Origin: Stutzerimonas nosocomialis
GTDB lineage: Bacteria > Pseudomonadota > Gammaproteobacteria > Pseudomonadales > Pseudomonadaceae
Direction of reading: 5' to 3'
DNA: 64,000 bases
Assembly (NCBI RefSeq): GCF_005876855.1
Contig: NZ_QLAE01000009.1
Span: 1 to 64,000, forward strand
The translations under genes and the position numbers were made by a program. A model generated the notes under the pieces. It had not been told where the DNA came from and did no database searches. It worked only from the letters and a program-made list of their open reading frames with translations. Position 1 is the stretch's first letter; each line of letters opens with the position of its first letter. This document shows positions 33,732 through 43,224 of the stretch, one piece after another.

Positions 33732-35270
33732 TTATTTGGGAGACGCCTTGGCTTTGGGGCCTGTTTCCATCGGGGTCCGTGGCACGTCGCGTCGACGTCT
33801 GCGCTGGCGCTGCAAACGCCGCCAGCCCAAAACGGTGCCACTGACGCAAATGACAAAACCTCCGAGACTGAAGGCGATGATCAGAGCTTCTCGCAGACGT
33901 GGGCGCACCAGCAGCGGTTGCCAATCCCAGCTGTGCAGCAGATTGAACAGCCAGCGTCCGATTCGTTGCCGCTGATCGTGACGCGCGACCATCTCTCCGC
34001 TGGCAGGATCAAGGTATATCCAGGTCTGCTCGGGATCGCCGAAACGCACCCGCAGCACCGGAAGCGGCCGGCTCAGGTGGCCATACATGCTCTGCACGTC
34101 GCGGGCGAAGTAATAGGAATCGAAGCGTTCGATCCAGTCGGTATCCGCCGATACAGATGCAGATGCCATGGTTCGAGCTGCAGCGAGCAGCCGCTCACGA
34201 GGAAGCTCCCGAATGAGTGTCTCGCCTTGCAGGATGCGGCTGTTGCCGGCTGAATCGCGCGCCACTAGATAGGTATCGCCATCCAGGCGGCGCCATTCCA
34301 GCTCGACCACTTCCAGCTCCGCGCGTAGCAACTGCAGCGCCTGCGTGACGGAGATCGAAAGATCCGAAGCGCGAAGCGTGCCGCCCTGCATGGCCGCAGC
34401 GTCGAGACGCGATCGGCTGTCGGTCACGCTCCACGGGCGCATGGACATCAAACCACTGAAGATCCATGCCACCAGCACGCCCCCGAACAGCAATCCGCCG
34501 ATATGGTGCCAACGCAACCAACCACCCGGGTAAGGGCTACGCGAGCCGTTGCGATAGGGTTTGCGCAACCGCCAGCGCATCACACCGACCACCATGCCCA
34601 GCACGGCCACGGCCGTGCCGAGCAGGGATAAGGCGATCACCAACACACGCCAGCCGTTGTCGAAGCCGAACCCACCGCGCAACGGGTACAACCAGTGCAG
34701 CCAGGCCCCCAACCAATTCCAGCGCCGTTCCCCCAGACTGGCATCACGCACCACCTCACCGGTTCTTCCTGAAAGGTAGAGCCAGGTTGTCTCGGCATCT
34801 CCCAACTCGACAAGGTGCAACGGGCGATCAGCATCGAGGGCGCGCGAATGCGTCCAGACGTCTTCGTCGAACTGGCCGCGATAGATCAGTGGCACGTCGC
34901 CGGCATACTGCCGGGCGCCGGCCAACGCCCAGCCCTCGTCGGCGCGCTCGAGAGGTTCGCCGCTGCGGGCATCGAGGGCCACGCGACGTCCGTCGGCCAG
35001 GTCGAGCAGGTAGAACGGCCGCCCGCCCAGGCTGGTCAGGCGCAACCGCTGCAGCGGAGTCCGCGCCCACTGCGCCGGCACCTCGGCGCAGCACGCGGCA
35101 GGCAGCGCAGGCAGGTGCCCAAGGCGCTCGCCCGGCGTCAGTTTGGGATAACCGACATAGAGCATCACTACGCCGGACACGAACCACAGCGCCATCAGCA
35201 GGCACAGTGCGATGCCCAGCCAGCGATGCCAGAGGTAGAACTGGCGCTTCAGCATCGTCAGTAACGCCAT
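33732..35270 (-). CDS. PepSY-domain membrane protein
   Basis: A 512-residue inner-membrane protein of the PepSY-associated TM family. Hydrophobic helices are visible at about residues 15-40 (HRWLGIALCLLMALWFVSGV), 190-215, 260-285 and 460-490, with large periplasmic loops between. Proteins of this family often sit beside TonB-dependent receptors and are linked to reduction or release of imported metal. Here the gene follows the receptor. Two starts are possible: ATG at 35270, overlapping the receptor stop, or ATG at 35255, two bases after it. Neither has a strong ribosome-binding site. The exact function is unknown. Confidence 0.82.
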   Translation of the reverse strand: MALLTMLKRQFYLWHRWLGIALCLLMALWFVSGVVMLYVGYPKLTPGERLGHLPALPAACCAEVPAQWARTPLQRLRLTSLGGRPFYLLDLADGRRVALDARSGEPLERADEGWALAGARQYAGDVPLIYRGQFDEDVWTHSRALDADRPLHLVELGDAETTWLYLSGRTGEVVRDASLGERRWNWLGAWLHWLYPLRGGFGFDNGWRVLVIALSLLGTAVAVLGMVVGVMRWRLRKPYRNGSRSPYPGGWLRWHHIGGLLFGGVLVAWIFSGLMSMRPWSVTDSRSRLDAAAMQGGTLRASDLSISVTQALQLLRAELEVVELEWRRLDGDTYLVARDSAGNSRILQGETLIRELPRERLLAAARTMASASVSADTDWIERFDSYYFARDVQSMYGHLSRPLPVLRVRFGDPEQTWIYLDPASGEMVARHDQRQRIGRWLFNLLHSWDWQPLLVRPRLREALIIAFSLGGFVICVSGTVLGWRRLQRQRRRRRDVPRTPMETGPKAKASPK

Positions 35271-37417
35271 TGCACTGCCATTTCCAGGCTGCGTGGCTCG
35301 CCCAGGTAGTACTGGGTGTTGCTCTGGTGGATGAAACGGGCATAGACCTCGTCGGTAACGTTGCGCAGGCGCGCGCTCAGCTCGGTATGTGCGTTCAGGT
35401 CATGCTTGATGAACATCCCGTAGACCGTGTAGGACGGCACCCACATGGTGTTGGCGGTATTGGCGTAGACCGAAGAGACGTAGCGCGCATCGGCCCCGAC
35501 CTGCCAATCTGGCGCCAGGTCGTAGGTCAACCAGAGGTTGGCGACACGGTCGGGAATGTTCACCGGGTTTTTGCCCTTGCGTGAAACCACCGCGCCGTTG
35601 TCGGTTTCGTTGAACTCGTCATATTCGGCGCGCACCCAGGCGACATTGCCGGCGGCCAGCAACTGCGGGGTAATCCTGAACGCAGCCGCCAGCTCGATAC
35701 CGGTGGAGGTCTGCTGACCGGCCTGCTCGGTGGTGTTCGGCACGGTGGAGGACGGCACCGAGATGTTCTTGCGCACGATGCGATATGCCGCTGCCGTGGC
35801 CGAACCACGCCCATCGAGGAAATCGAACTTGGTACCGACTTCAACCTGCCGACCGGTGCTCAGGTCGAAATCGCCAACCTGACCGATGCTCGCACTGGTC
35901 AGGGTGCCGCCTGGTGGTTCGGCGGAGGTGCTGTACTGGGTGTAGAGGCTAACGGTATCGGTCAGGTCATAGACCAGCCCGACCCGCCCGGTGAAGGCAT
36001 CCCAGCGCCGATCAAGTTCGGCGCCGGCCGCGTGGTCGACTATGTCGAAATCGATATGGTCGTAGCGCAACGCGGTGACGAGCGCGAGGCGCTCCGTCAG
36101 CCGGGTGCGGTTCTCGACGAACGCCGAGGTGGTGTCGGTCCAGGTGCTGCGGCCCTTGGTACGCGGCGCATCCATGCCGGGGATGTCGAGGAATCCGCCT
36201 GGGTCGAAGCCATTCGGATCGACCGTATCGAAGTTCGCCGATATCGACAGCGGGTAGTTGGTCTGCCGGTTGCTGCTGTATTCCAGGCCAAAGGCCCAGT
36301 CGCTGGCCAGGCCGAGCAGCTCGCCGGCATGAATCAGTTCGAGACGGTTGCCATTCACCTCCTGATCATGCCGTTGCCGATAGGCCGCGGAGCGCGTCAC
36401 CCCCGTGTTGTCTGCGTTGTAACGGTAGCGCTCGAGGTTGCGGTAATCGCGGTTGCCCTTGTAGTGGTAGAAGGTATTGCGCATTTGAGTCGCGTCGTCG
36501 AAACGGTAGTCCGTGATCGAACGCAGCCAGCGGGTACGTTGCTCGTAGCGGCCATCCTCGACGTTGTAGTTGTCGAAGCGGTTGTGCTTGTCGATATGCA
36601 GCGTTCCGCTCAGCGGCTGCAACACCGGCGAGCCCCAGTACGGGCTGTCTTCCTTCTCTTCAAGGTACTCGATGGCCAGCGTATGGGAGAGCCGGTCGTT
36701 GAGGTCGGTGAGCAGGGAGAACGCCAGGTTGCCGGCACCGTTTTCCTGGCGGTCGATGTAGCCATTGGTATTGGTACGGCTGTAATCCAGACGCGCATAG
36801 TGGCGCGGCCCGTCGCCCTCGTTGAGTGCCTGGTTGAGACCGATGGCGGTTTCCCATGTGTCGTAGCGCGAATAGCTTAGCCGGCCCTCAATACTGTCCT
36901 CGTCTCGGCTGGCCAGCTTGGTAATGAAGTTGAGGCTACCGCCGACTGCACCGCTACCGTTAAGAAAGGACGACGGGCCGCCCAGCAGCTCCACACGATC
37001 ATAGATCCAGGCGCCAACGGGGCGGGCCGAGCCGCCGTATTGCAGGTTGATGCCGTTAAATAACTGGCCGATCTGCGCGCCATTGAAACCACGGTAGGCC
37101 ACATAACCGCCCCAACCGGGCGGAGCCGAGGCATTCACGCCAGGCAAGGCATTGGCGGCGTCCTGAAAGTTGCGCGCCCCGATGCGCTCCATGGTCGCTC
37201 GGTCAGCCACGCTGACCGATGCCGGATTTTCGCGAGCGCTCATAGTGAGGCGCGAGCCGCTCTCGATGGTTCTGTCCAGGTTGATACCGGTGGCCTCGTC
37301 GGGCTCTGCCGCGACAGCGGTGACGGTATCTGCGGGTAGCGTCAGGGCGTCGTTTTTTTGCGCCCAAGCAAACGGTGCGCTGCCAACAAGCAGCACAAGG
37401 GTCGTGGCTCGAAACAT
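35258..37417 (-). CDS. TonB-dependent outer-membrane receptor (siderophore or metal type)
   Basis: A 719-residue TonB-dependent receptor. The signal peptide ends near residue 19 (GSAPFAWA). A likely TonB box ADTVTAV follows at about 28-34. The plug domain runs to about 185, with ENPASVSVADRATMERIG, LPGVN and ERLGGPSSFL-like sequence. A 22-strand barrel ends in the aromatic QWRY. There is no N-terminal signalling domain, so it is not a FecA-type transducer. It resembles ferric-siderophore receptors. The His-rich and PepSY neighbours also allow copper or another metal. No Fur box was seen upstream. Confidence 0.88.
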   Translation of the reverse strand: MFRATTLVLLVGSAPFAWAQKNDALTLPADTVTAVAAEPDEATGINLDRTIESGSRLTMSARENPASVSVADRATMERIGARNFQDAANALPGVNASAPPGWGGYVAYRGFNGAQIGQLFNGINLQYGGSARPVGAWIYDRVELLGGPSSFLNGSGAVGGSLNFITKLASRDEDSIEGRLSYSRYDTWETAIGLNQALNEGDGPRHYARLDYSRTNTNGYIDRQENGAGNLAFSLLTDLNDRLSHTLAIEYLEEKEDSPYWGSPVLQPLSGTLHIDKHNRFDNYNVEDGRYEQRTRWLRSITDYRFDDATQMRNTFYHYKGNRDYRNLERYRYNADNTGVTRSAAYRQRHDQEVNGNRLELIHAGELLGLASDWAFGLEYSSNRQTNYPLSISANFDTVDPNGFDPGGFLDIPGMDAPRTKGRSTWTDTTSAFVENRTRLTERLALVTALRYDHIDFDIVDHAAGAELDRRWDAFTGRVGLVYDLTDTVSLYTQYSTSAEPPGGTLTSASIGQVGDFDLSTGRQVEVGTKFDFLDGRGSATAAAYRIVRKNISVPSSTVPNTTEQAGQQTSTGIELAAAFRITPQLLAAGNVAWVRAEYDEFNETDNGAVVSRKGKNPVNIPDRVANLWLTYDLAPDWQVGADARYVSSVYANTANTMWVPSYTVYGMFIKHDLNAHTELSARLRNVTDEVYARFIHQSNTQYYLGEPRSLEMAVQWRY

Positions 37418-37492
37418 GAAGAGCTTCCTGTGGTTTTGGATTCGACAAAGCCCGCCGCCGGCGTGAAAAAAGCCGGAGTCGTGAAGGCGAAC

Positions 37493-37918
37493 TCAGGTAG
37501 CAGGAAGCAGTGCTGGGGAGGCGCGAGGGTTGGCGGCAGGCCAGTGATAACGAGGCGTTGTCGGAAGGCCGGGCGCAGGCGGCGGCCGGATGGGATTCAG
37601 CGGCAACCGACCGATCAGACCAAAAAGGGCGGCAACCATCACCGCGCCAAACAGGCTCGTCACGGCGCAGCCACTCCCCATGAGCGCGTTCATCGACGAG
37701 CTGTCGTGGCTCGCCTGGACGCCGTGGCCCCCGTGGTAGTGGTCGTGGCTGCCCGCATGACTGTCCATGTGCGAGGCGGAGTGATGATGGGCACTGGAAC
37801 CGACAAGCTGCAGGCCTGCCATCTGTCCGTGGCAATACGCACAAGCCAGCCCGGCGATGAAGACGCTGAGGTACAGCCCCCAAATGATCAGCGAACGTTG
37901 TCGGCGGGCCAGTTTCAT
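37493..37918 (-). CDS. His-rich DUF2946-like membrane protein
   Basis: A 141-residue protein upstream of the receptor gene and in the same direction. One hydrophobic segment near the N-terminus (SLIIWGLYLSVFIAGLACAYC) is followed by a His-rich stretch (about residues 44-68, with clustered His-His and Asp-His pairs). A second hydrophobic segment follows (about 83-103), then a Pro-rich tail. The start MKLARRQRSL and GHGQ-like motif resemble DUF2946 proteins next to receptor genes. The His cluster suggests metal binding in the periplasm. The open frame extends upstream to 38371, but that part is a shadow of the AraC gene. Confidence 0.65.
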   Translation of the reverse strand: MKLARRQRSLIIWGLYLSVFIAGLACAYCHGQMAGLQLVGSSAHHHSASHMDSHAGSHDHYHGGHGVQASHDSSSMNALMGSGCAVTSLFGAVMVAALFGLIGRLPLNPIRPPPAPGLPTTPRYHWPAANPRASPALLPAT

Positions 37919-38097
37919 CAGGCGCAGCTCGGTCAGATTAAAGCGGTGGTTACTCAGAACGGCGCTCGCCGCGCCGCCACCATAAGCGCCCCCGTTGCAG
38001 CCGTCTACATCGGTGACGCGCCAAGGGGGCACCGGCGCACGCCGATACAGGGACGAGGAACACCATTCGGCGTAACCGGAACCTTCCCTGACGCCGG

Positions 38098-39006
38098 CTA
38101 CTGGCCAGCCCCCTGCCTGCGGGCGTATCGGCTGGGTGACTCGCCGACATGCCGGGCGAATGCGAAGCCGAAAGCGCTGGCGGACCCATAGCCCACCCGC
38201 TCGGCGACATCGGAGACCGAGAGGCCGCCCCCACGAAGCAGTTCCTTCGCGATCCTCATGCGCCAGGCCAGCAGGTATTCCATCGGCGCCACGCCCAGGG
38301 TCCGCGTGAAGCGCTCGAAGAACGCGGAGCGGGAAAGCGCGGCCACCTTGGCCAATTGGTCGACCGTCCACGGATGCCCCACCCGCGCATGCATTTGCCG
38401 AAGCGCCGGAGCCAGGCGCTCATCGCCCAGGCCTCGCAGTAAGCCTGGAGGGGCACCCGGGGCCGTTTTCGAGCGCATCGCCTCGACCAGCAACAGGTCG
38501 ACGAGCCGCGACAGCATGAAATCGCTTCCCGGCTCCCGGGCCGCGGACTCCTCGCCCACCAGGTTCACGAGTTGCTGCAGCCGTGTCGAGCCTTGCACAT
38601 GCACCACCTCCGGCAGCAAGGACAGCAACAGGCCAGGATCCACGCAATCGAACAGGAAGGTGCCGCCGAGCGACCTCATGTCGGGCGTGCCTTCCCGCTC
38701 GCCATAGCGCACCTCGTCACGCCCTCCGGCAACGTCGTGAGGGTTCAGGTAGACCGGCGGCACCGGCGCGAAACTGGACAGCATGAAGCCCGGCGTGGCG
38801 GGCAGCAGAATGAAATCGCCCGCACTGATGCGGATGGGCTCGTGTCCATCGACCGCCAGCAGCGCGCTCCCCTCCAGCACGATGCAGAAGCTCGGCAGCC
38901 CATACCGCGAATAACGCACCGCCCAGTTTCCCTTGCCACTGACGACGTTGGCGAAGACCGCTCGTGGACGCAGGAACCTGACGACCTCAGAAAGGGGATC
39001 ATTCAT
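38098..39006 (-). CDS. AraC-family transcriptional regulator
   Basis: A 302-residue regulator with an N-terminal cupin-like sensing domain (about 10-180) and a C-terminal double helix-turn-helix. Landmarks are LSRSAFFERFTRTLGVAPMEYL and SVSDVAERVGYGSASAFGFAF. The start is the ATG giving MNDPLSEVV. A GTG at 39042 would add 12 residues. It is divergent from a short-chain dehydrogenase, with 98 bp between, so it probably controls that gene. The inducer cannot be told from sequence. Confidence 0.88.
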   Translation of the reverse strand: MNDPLSEVVRFLRPRAVFANVVSGKGNWAVRYSRYGLPSFCIVLEGSALLAVDGHEPIRISAGDFILLPATPGFMLSSFAPVPPVYLNPHDVAGGRDEVRYGEREGTPDMRSLGGTFLFDCVDPGLLLSLLPEVVHVQGSTRLQQLVNLVGEESAAREPGSDFMLSRLVDLLLVEAMRSKTAPGAPPGLLRGLGDERLAPALRQMHARVGHPWTVDQLAKVAALSRSAFFERFTRTLGVAPMEYLLAWRMRIAKELLRGGGLSVSDVAERVGYGSASAFGFAFARHVGESPSRYARRQGAGQ

Positions 39007-39104
39007 ATCTTGGACGATCGGTAGATAAATCAGGATTTTCACCTTAGATCATCCAGAGCCGACTGCCTATCGTGTCTTCGAATCAAATCGCACTGGAGAC
39101 TGAA

Positions 39105-39848
39105 ATGAAAACTGCACTGATCACCGGCTGCTCGTCCGGCTACGGCCTGGAAATCGCGCGCCACTTTCACGCCCAGGGCTGGAACGTCATAGCCACGATG
39201 CGTACACCCCGACACGAACTGCTGCCCGACGACGACCGTATTCACGTGCTGCCCCTGGACGTAACCCGGCCCGACAGCATCGCGCTTGCCCTGGAGGGCA
39301 GCGGGCCGATCGATGTGCTGGTGAACAACGCTGGCATCGGTTTGTTCGGAGCCTTCGAAGCAACGCCCATGGCAACCGTGCGTGAGATTTTCGAGACCAA
39401 TACCTTCGGGGTGATGGCGATGTGTCAGGCGGTCATCCCGCAGTTCCGCAACCGCCGAGCAGGCACTATCGTCAATGTGACCTCGAGCGTGGCGCTGGCG
39501 CCGATGCCCCTGGTGGCGGCCTACACCGCCAGCAAGATGGCCATCGAAGGCTTCACGGCATCCCTGGAGCACGAGCTGAGGCATTTCGGCATCAGCACGA
39601 AGCTGGTGGAACCCGGCTACGGCCCCACCACCCGCTTCGCCTACAACGGGCAGGCTCGCATGCAGGGGCTGGTTCCGGAGCCGTACGCTTCATTCGCGCA
39701 GGCGATATTCACGACATTCACGCAAGCCGGCGAGGTGACGAGGGAAACCGATGTGGCAGAAGTCGTTTGGCGTGCAGCCAACGATTCAACGCAGCGGCTG
39801 CGTTTTCCCGCCGGCGCCGACGCGATCGCGCTGGCCGGAGCGCACTAG
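39105..39848 (+). CDS. Short-chain dehydrogenase/reductase
   Basis: A 247-residue NAD(P)-dependent classical SDR. The cofactor motif TGCSSGYG is at about residues 8-15, the structural NNAGIG near 78, and catalytic Ser and YTASK near 137-155. GGAGA lies seven bases before the ATG, so the longer frame starting at 39072 was rejected. Its divergent AraC neighbour suggests inducible expression. The substrate is unknown. The gene stands alone, followed by about 160 bp without a gene. Confidence 0.9.
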   Translation: MKTALITGCSSGYGLEIARHFHAQGWNVIATMRTPRHELLPDDDRIHVLPLDVTRPDSIALALEGSGPIDVLVNNAGIGLFGAFEATPMATVREIFETNTFGVMAMCQAVIPQFRNRRAGTIVNVTSSVALAPMPLVAAYTASKMAIEGFTASLEHELRHFGISTKLVEPGYGPTTRFAYNGQARMQGLVPEPYASFAQAIFTTFTQAGEVTRETDVAEVVWRAANDSTQRLRFPAGADAIALAGAH

Positions 39849-39970
39849 TCAGCGTGCCTCCCTGGTTCGCTGGGATATCCTGGAAATCGCCGGCTCAGCA
39901 TCACAGCCTATTCATCTGATCGCTCGCCCACTCCAGCACTGCCGGCAGGAGAAACGACAGGCGACGCGGT

Positions 39971-39996
39971 CCGTGGGAGCGGTCCCCACGCTCCTG
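39971..39996. repeat. Hairpin-forming, REP-like stretch downstream of phnP
   Basis: Overlapping inverted repeats GTGGG/CCCAC and GGAGCG/CGCTCC give two alternative hairpins between the convergent SDR and phnP genes. The sequence resembles short Pseudomonas extragenic palindromes, but only one copy was noticed in the window. Confidence 0.35.
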
Positions 39997-40005
39997 GATA
40001 GACGC

Positions 40006-40752
40006 CTATAGCAGCCGCCCGTCGTGGGCCAGGCTCACCCCTGCCGGCAGGGCCGCAGGATGTTCCAGCAGCCAGGCATCGAGGGTATGGCCGATATGGG
40101 TCAGCACCGTCTCGGTCGGGCGCAGCCGTTCGACGATCGCCAGGGCGCGCGGCAGGTCGTTGTGGTTGCGCGGCTCCGGCTGCGGCGGCGCCGAGCAGTC
40201 CAGCACCAGAATATCCAGCGGCTGCGCCGCGAGCACCGCGGCGCTCGGTTCAGCGAGCCCGAGGGTGTCGGTGAGGTAGGCGATGCGCCGCCCCTGCCCT
40301 TCGAGCAGGTAGCCCAGGGTCGGCTTGGAGTGCTCCAGGGGCACGGCGGTCACCGTCAGCGCGCCCAGCTCGCGGCGCTCGAAGGCAGCGAGCGGCCGCG
40401 AAAAGTCGAGGATGCCCGGGTGCTTGTAGAGGTCTGCCAGGCCCTCGGCGTCCGCCGGACCGTGCACCGGGATCGTCAGGCCGAGCCCCCAGCGCAGATG
40501 CAGCAGCCCCTGGGCGTGGTCGGCGTGGTAGTGGGTGAGCAGGATGCCGCTCAGCGCATGCGGGGGGAAACGCTCGGTGAGGTCGGTCAGGCCCGCGTCC
40601 AGCAGCCAGCGCTGCTCGCCGCATTCGACCAGCGCGCTGCACGGCCCGCGCCGGTGTGCCGGATCACGGCGCGCACGCTCGCAGGCGACGCAGTCGCAGC
40701 CGTAGACCGGCACCTGTCGGGCATTGCCGCTGCCGAGCAGGGTCAGGCGCAT
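40006..40752 (-). CDS. phnP: PhnP, cyclic ribose phosphodiesterase
   Basis: A 248-residue metallo-beta-lactamase-fold enzyme that opens 5-phosphoribosyl 1,2-cyclic phosphate, the C-P lyase product. The HYHADH metal motif is in LLTHYHADHAQG, and a Cys-rich structural zinc site (GCDCVACERAR) is near the N-terminus as in E. coli PhnP. It is the last gene of the phn operon and overlaps phnN by ten bases. Confidence 0.94.
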   Translation of the reverse strand: MRLTLLGSGNARQVPVYGCDCVACERARRDPAHRRGPCSALVECGEQRWLLDAGLTDLTERFPPHALSGILLTHYHADHAQGLLHLRWGLGLTIPVHGPADAEGLADLYKHPGILDFSRPLAAFERRELGALTVTAVPLEHSKPTLGYLLEGQGRRIAYLTDTLGLAEPSAAVLAAQPLDILVLDCSAPPQPEPRNHNDLPRALAIVERLRPTETVLTHIGHTLDAWLLEHPAALPAGVSLAHDGRLL

Positions 40753-41294
40753 GCGCGTCCCCGGATCAGCTGCAACAGCGTCTCGGCGGCCTGCGCCAGG
40801 CTGCCGGAGTTGTCCAGGCGCAGGCAGTCCTCGCCCTCCCCCTGCAATTGCTCGTTGCGCGCCAGCCGCGCCTCGATCTCATCGGCGCTTTCACGGCCGC
40901 GCGCCAGCAGGCGCTGGCGCAGTACCTGCGGCTCGACGCTGAGCAGCACCGCGCAGAGGTCCGGATAGCGCTGCCGAGCCTCGGCCAGATGCCCGCGCGA
41001 GCCGTTGACCAGCACGTCGCGGCCCTCGGCCAGCCATTCGTCGATCTGCCGCGGAATGCCGTAGGCCAGCCCGTTGGCGCGCCAGTGCAGGGCGAAGGCG
41101 CCCTCGGCCAGCATCTGCTCGAAGCGCTGCGGGGACACGCCGAGCGCATCCTCGCCGACCGCTTCCGGCGAGCGGGTGATGACGCGCCGCGCGATTCGCC
41201 CGCCAGCCGCCAGCACGGGCTCGCGCACCGCGTCCAGCAGGCTGTCCTTGCCGGAGCCCGAGGGTCCCATCAGATAGATCAACCGTCCGTTCAT
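40743..41294 (-). CDS. phnN: PhnN, ribose 1,5-bisphosphate phosphokinase
   Basis: A 183-residue guanylate-kinase-like enzyme with the P-loop GPSGSGKDS. It phosphorylates ribose 1,5-bisphosphate to PRPP, returning the carbon of phosphonate breakdown to metabolism. The ATG at 41294 ([15 protein letters not shown]) was chosen over a much longer frame. It shares one base with the phnM stop. Confidence 0.94.
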   Translation of the reverse strand: MNGRLIYLMGPSGSGKDSLLDAVREPVLAAGGRIARRVITRSPEAVGEDALGVSPQRFEQMLAEGAFALHWRANGLAYGIPRQIDEWLAEGRDVLVNGSRGHLAEARQRYPDLCAVLLSVEPQVLRQRLLARGRESADEIEARLARNEQLQGEGEDCLRLDNSGSLAQAAETLLQLIRGRACA

Positions 41295-42439
41295 CAGAAC
41301 ACCCGTTCCCCTTTGCGCCAGACCTGCCTCACCACCGCCTGCGTACCAGCCACCCGCGCCTGCAGCAGGTCGGCGCGCAGGCCGACCTGAAGTTCGCCGC
41401 GATCGACCAGCCCGGCGGCCACCGCCGGTGCGCGGGTGACGGTGCTCACCGCCCGCGGCAGGTCGTAGTCGTTGTCCTGCTCGGCCAGCATCAGCGCGGC
41501 CGGCAGCAGGCTCGCCGGATAATAGTCGCTGGAGAGGATATCGAGCACACCCCAACGCGCCAGTTCGGCGGCGGCGATATTGCCCGAGTGCGAGCCGCCG
41601 CGGACCACGTTCGGCGCGCCCATCAGCACCTTGAGCCCGGCCCGGTGGCTGGCCTGCGCGGCCTCCAGGGTGGTCGGGAACTCGGCGATGGACATGCCGA
41701 AGCCTGCCGACTCGGCGACGTGTTCGAGGGTGGCGTCGTCGTGGCTGGCGACCGACAGCCCGCGCGCCCGGCATTCCTCGACGATGGCGCGCCGCTGGCG
41801 GTCGCTGTGCTCCAGCGAATTGGCCTTCTGCCGGCAGCTGAAGTCGGCCATCTGCTCGGCGTCGAACTGGTACTTGCCCATGTAGTACTCGCGGTACTTG
41901 TCCTCCTGGACGAACTGGCGCTGTCCCGGCGAGTGGTCCATCACCGAGACCAGCTGCACCAGCGGGTGGCCGACCAGGTCGCGGAACACGCCCAGGGTGT
42001 CGGGGTGGCAGACCTCGCAGCGCAGGTGCAGGCGGTGCTCGGCGCGGCTGTGCCCCTGCATCGCGGCATTGGCGATCGCCTCGAGCATGATCGGCAGCTG
42101 CTGCATGCGCTTGCCCTTGGGGTTGACGTCGCCGATCGACAGCGCGTCGAACACCGTGGTGATGCCGGCGGCGATGATCTGCGCGTCATGGCTGAGTACC
42201 GCCGAGGCCGACGGCCAGTCGACGCCCGGGCGCGGGGTCATGTGCTTTTCCAGGTTGTCGGTGTGCAGCTCGACCAGCCCCGGCAGCAGGTAGTCGCCAC
42301 CCAGGTCGAGCGCCTGCGGCAGGCCGCTGCGCCCTTCGTCGATGGCGGCGATGAGCCCGTCGCGCACCACCAGGCAGCCGTCGATGACCCGCTCGGCGGT
42401 GACCAGGCGGGCGTTGCTCAGGATGATTTCAGCTGGCAT
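41294..42439 (-). CDS. phnM: PhnM, alpha-D-ribose 1-methylphosphonate 5-triphosphate diphosphatase
   Basis: A 381-residue amidohydrolase that removes pyrophosphate from the ribose phosphonate triphosphate made by PhnGHI, giving the 5-phosphate substrate of PhnJ. Metal-binding His residues stand in [14 protein letters not shown], and later [11 protein letters not shown] and [15 protein letters not shown] belong to the catalytic face. It overlaps phnL by 11 bases. Confidence 0.95.
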   Translation of the reverse strand: MPAEIILSNARLVTAERVIDGCLVVRDGLIAAIDEGRSGLPQALDLGGDYLLPGLVELHTDNLEKHMTPRPGVDWPSASAVLSHDAQIIAAGITTVFDALSIGDVNPKGKRMQQLPIMLEAIANAAMQGHSRAEHRLHLRCEVCHPDTLGVFRDLVGHPLVQLVSVMDHSPGQRQFVQEDKYREYYMGKYQFDAEQMADFSCRQKANSLEHSDRQRRAIVEECRARGLSVASHDDATLEHVAESAGFGMSIAEFPTTLEAAQASHRAGLKVLMGAPNVVRGGSHSGNIAAAELARWGVLDILSSDYYPASLLPAALMLAEQDNDYDLPRAVSTVTRAPAVAAGLVDRGELQVGLRADLLQARVAGTQAVVRQVWRKGERVF

Positions 42440-43130
42440 TGGCGTAGTCCTCGCCGGTCATGTCCAGGTAACGGTCGGCGACCGCCTCGCGGGCAGCGCG
42501 GTCGTGGAAGATGCCAATCACCGCGGTGCCGGCGGCCTTGGCCTCGGCGATCAGCTGCAGCACCACCTGACGATTGGCCTCGTCCAGCGAAGCGGTGGGC
42601 TCGTCGAGCAACAGCACCGGCCACTCGACCATGAAGCCGCGCGCCAGGTTGACGCGCTGCTGCTCGCCGCCGGAGAAGGTGCCGGGCGCCAGCGCCCAGA
42701 GGCGCTCGGGAATGTTCAGCCGGGTCAACAACTGGCGGGCGCGGGCCTCGGCCCGCTCGCGCGACCAGCCCCGCGCCAGCGCCGGCTCGGTCACCACGTC
42801 GAGGCAGGACACCCGCGGGATCACCCGCAGGAACTGGCTGACGTAGCCGAGCGTTTCGCGACGCACCGCGAGCACCTGGCGCGGCGCGGCGCCGATCAGC
42901 TCCAGCGGCGCGCCGCGGTGCAGGATGCGGATGCTGCCATCGGCCAGGTAGTTGCCGTACAGGCTGCGCAGCAGGGTCGACTTGCCGGCGCCGGAACGGC
43001 CGTGCAGCACCAGGCATTCGCCGGCGCGCACTTCGAAGCTCAGCCCCTCGAGCACCCGCAGCACCACGCCTTGCTGCTGGTGCAGGGTGAAGCGCTTGTG
43101 CAGGTCGCGGACTTCGATCGGGTTGTTCAT
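42429..43130 (-). CDS. phnL: PhnL, C-P lyase ABC-type ATPase
   Basis: A 233-residue ABC-type ATPase with Walker [12 protein letters not shown], signature [12 protein letters not shown] and Walker [13 protein letters not shown]. PhnK and PhnL bind the C-P lyase core rather than a membrane permease. PhnL is needed for growth on phosphonates in E. coli, but its precise role is less clear than that of PhnK. There are 94 bp without a gene between phnK and this gene. Confidence 0.93.
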   Translation of the reverse strand: MNNPIEVRDLHKRFTLHQQQGVVLRVLEGLSFEVRAGECLVLHGRSGAGKSTLLRSLYGNYLADGSIRILHRGAPLELIGAAPRQVLAVRRETLGYVSQFLRVIPRVSCLDVVTEPALARGWSRERAEARARQLLTRLNIPERLWALAPGTFSGGEQQRVNLARGFMVEWPVLLLDEPTASLDEANRQVVLQLIAEAKAAGTAVIGIFHDRAAREAVADRYLDMTGEDYANAS

Positions 43131-43224
43131 GGGTTACCTCGCAACGGAAGGAGGAAGGTGAAGGCCGCAGGACGGGTTCGGGGCGAAGTCCTGGCCATGG
43201 GCCGGCTGATTCGTACCAGGCCCC

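Noticed and set aside
33373-33924. 183-codon minus-strand frame running through the tRNA
   Set aside because: It reads the tRNA and its terminator backwards, has no ribosome-binding site, and overlaps the PepSY gene in another frame. Such frames are a well-known annotation error at tRNA genes.
37919-38097. Possible cobalamin riboswitch upstream of the receptor unit
   Set aside because: A GGGAAGG stretch suggested it, but the conserved core (GCCACTG and the CAGCCCCCGC block) is absent.
37919-38371. N-terminal extension of the DUF2946-like gene
   Set aside because: The extra residues lie opposite the AraC gene and the intergenic region and look like random high-GC translation.
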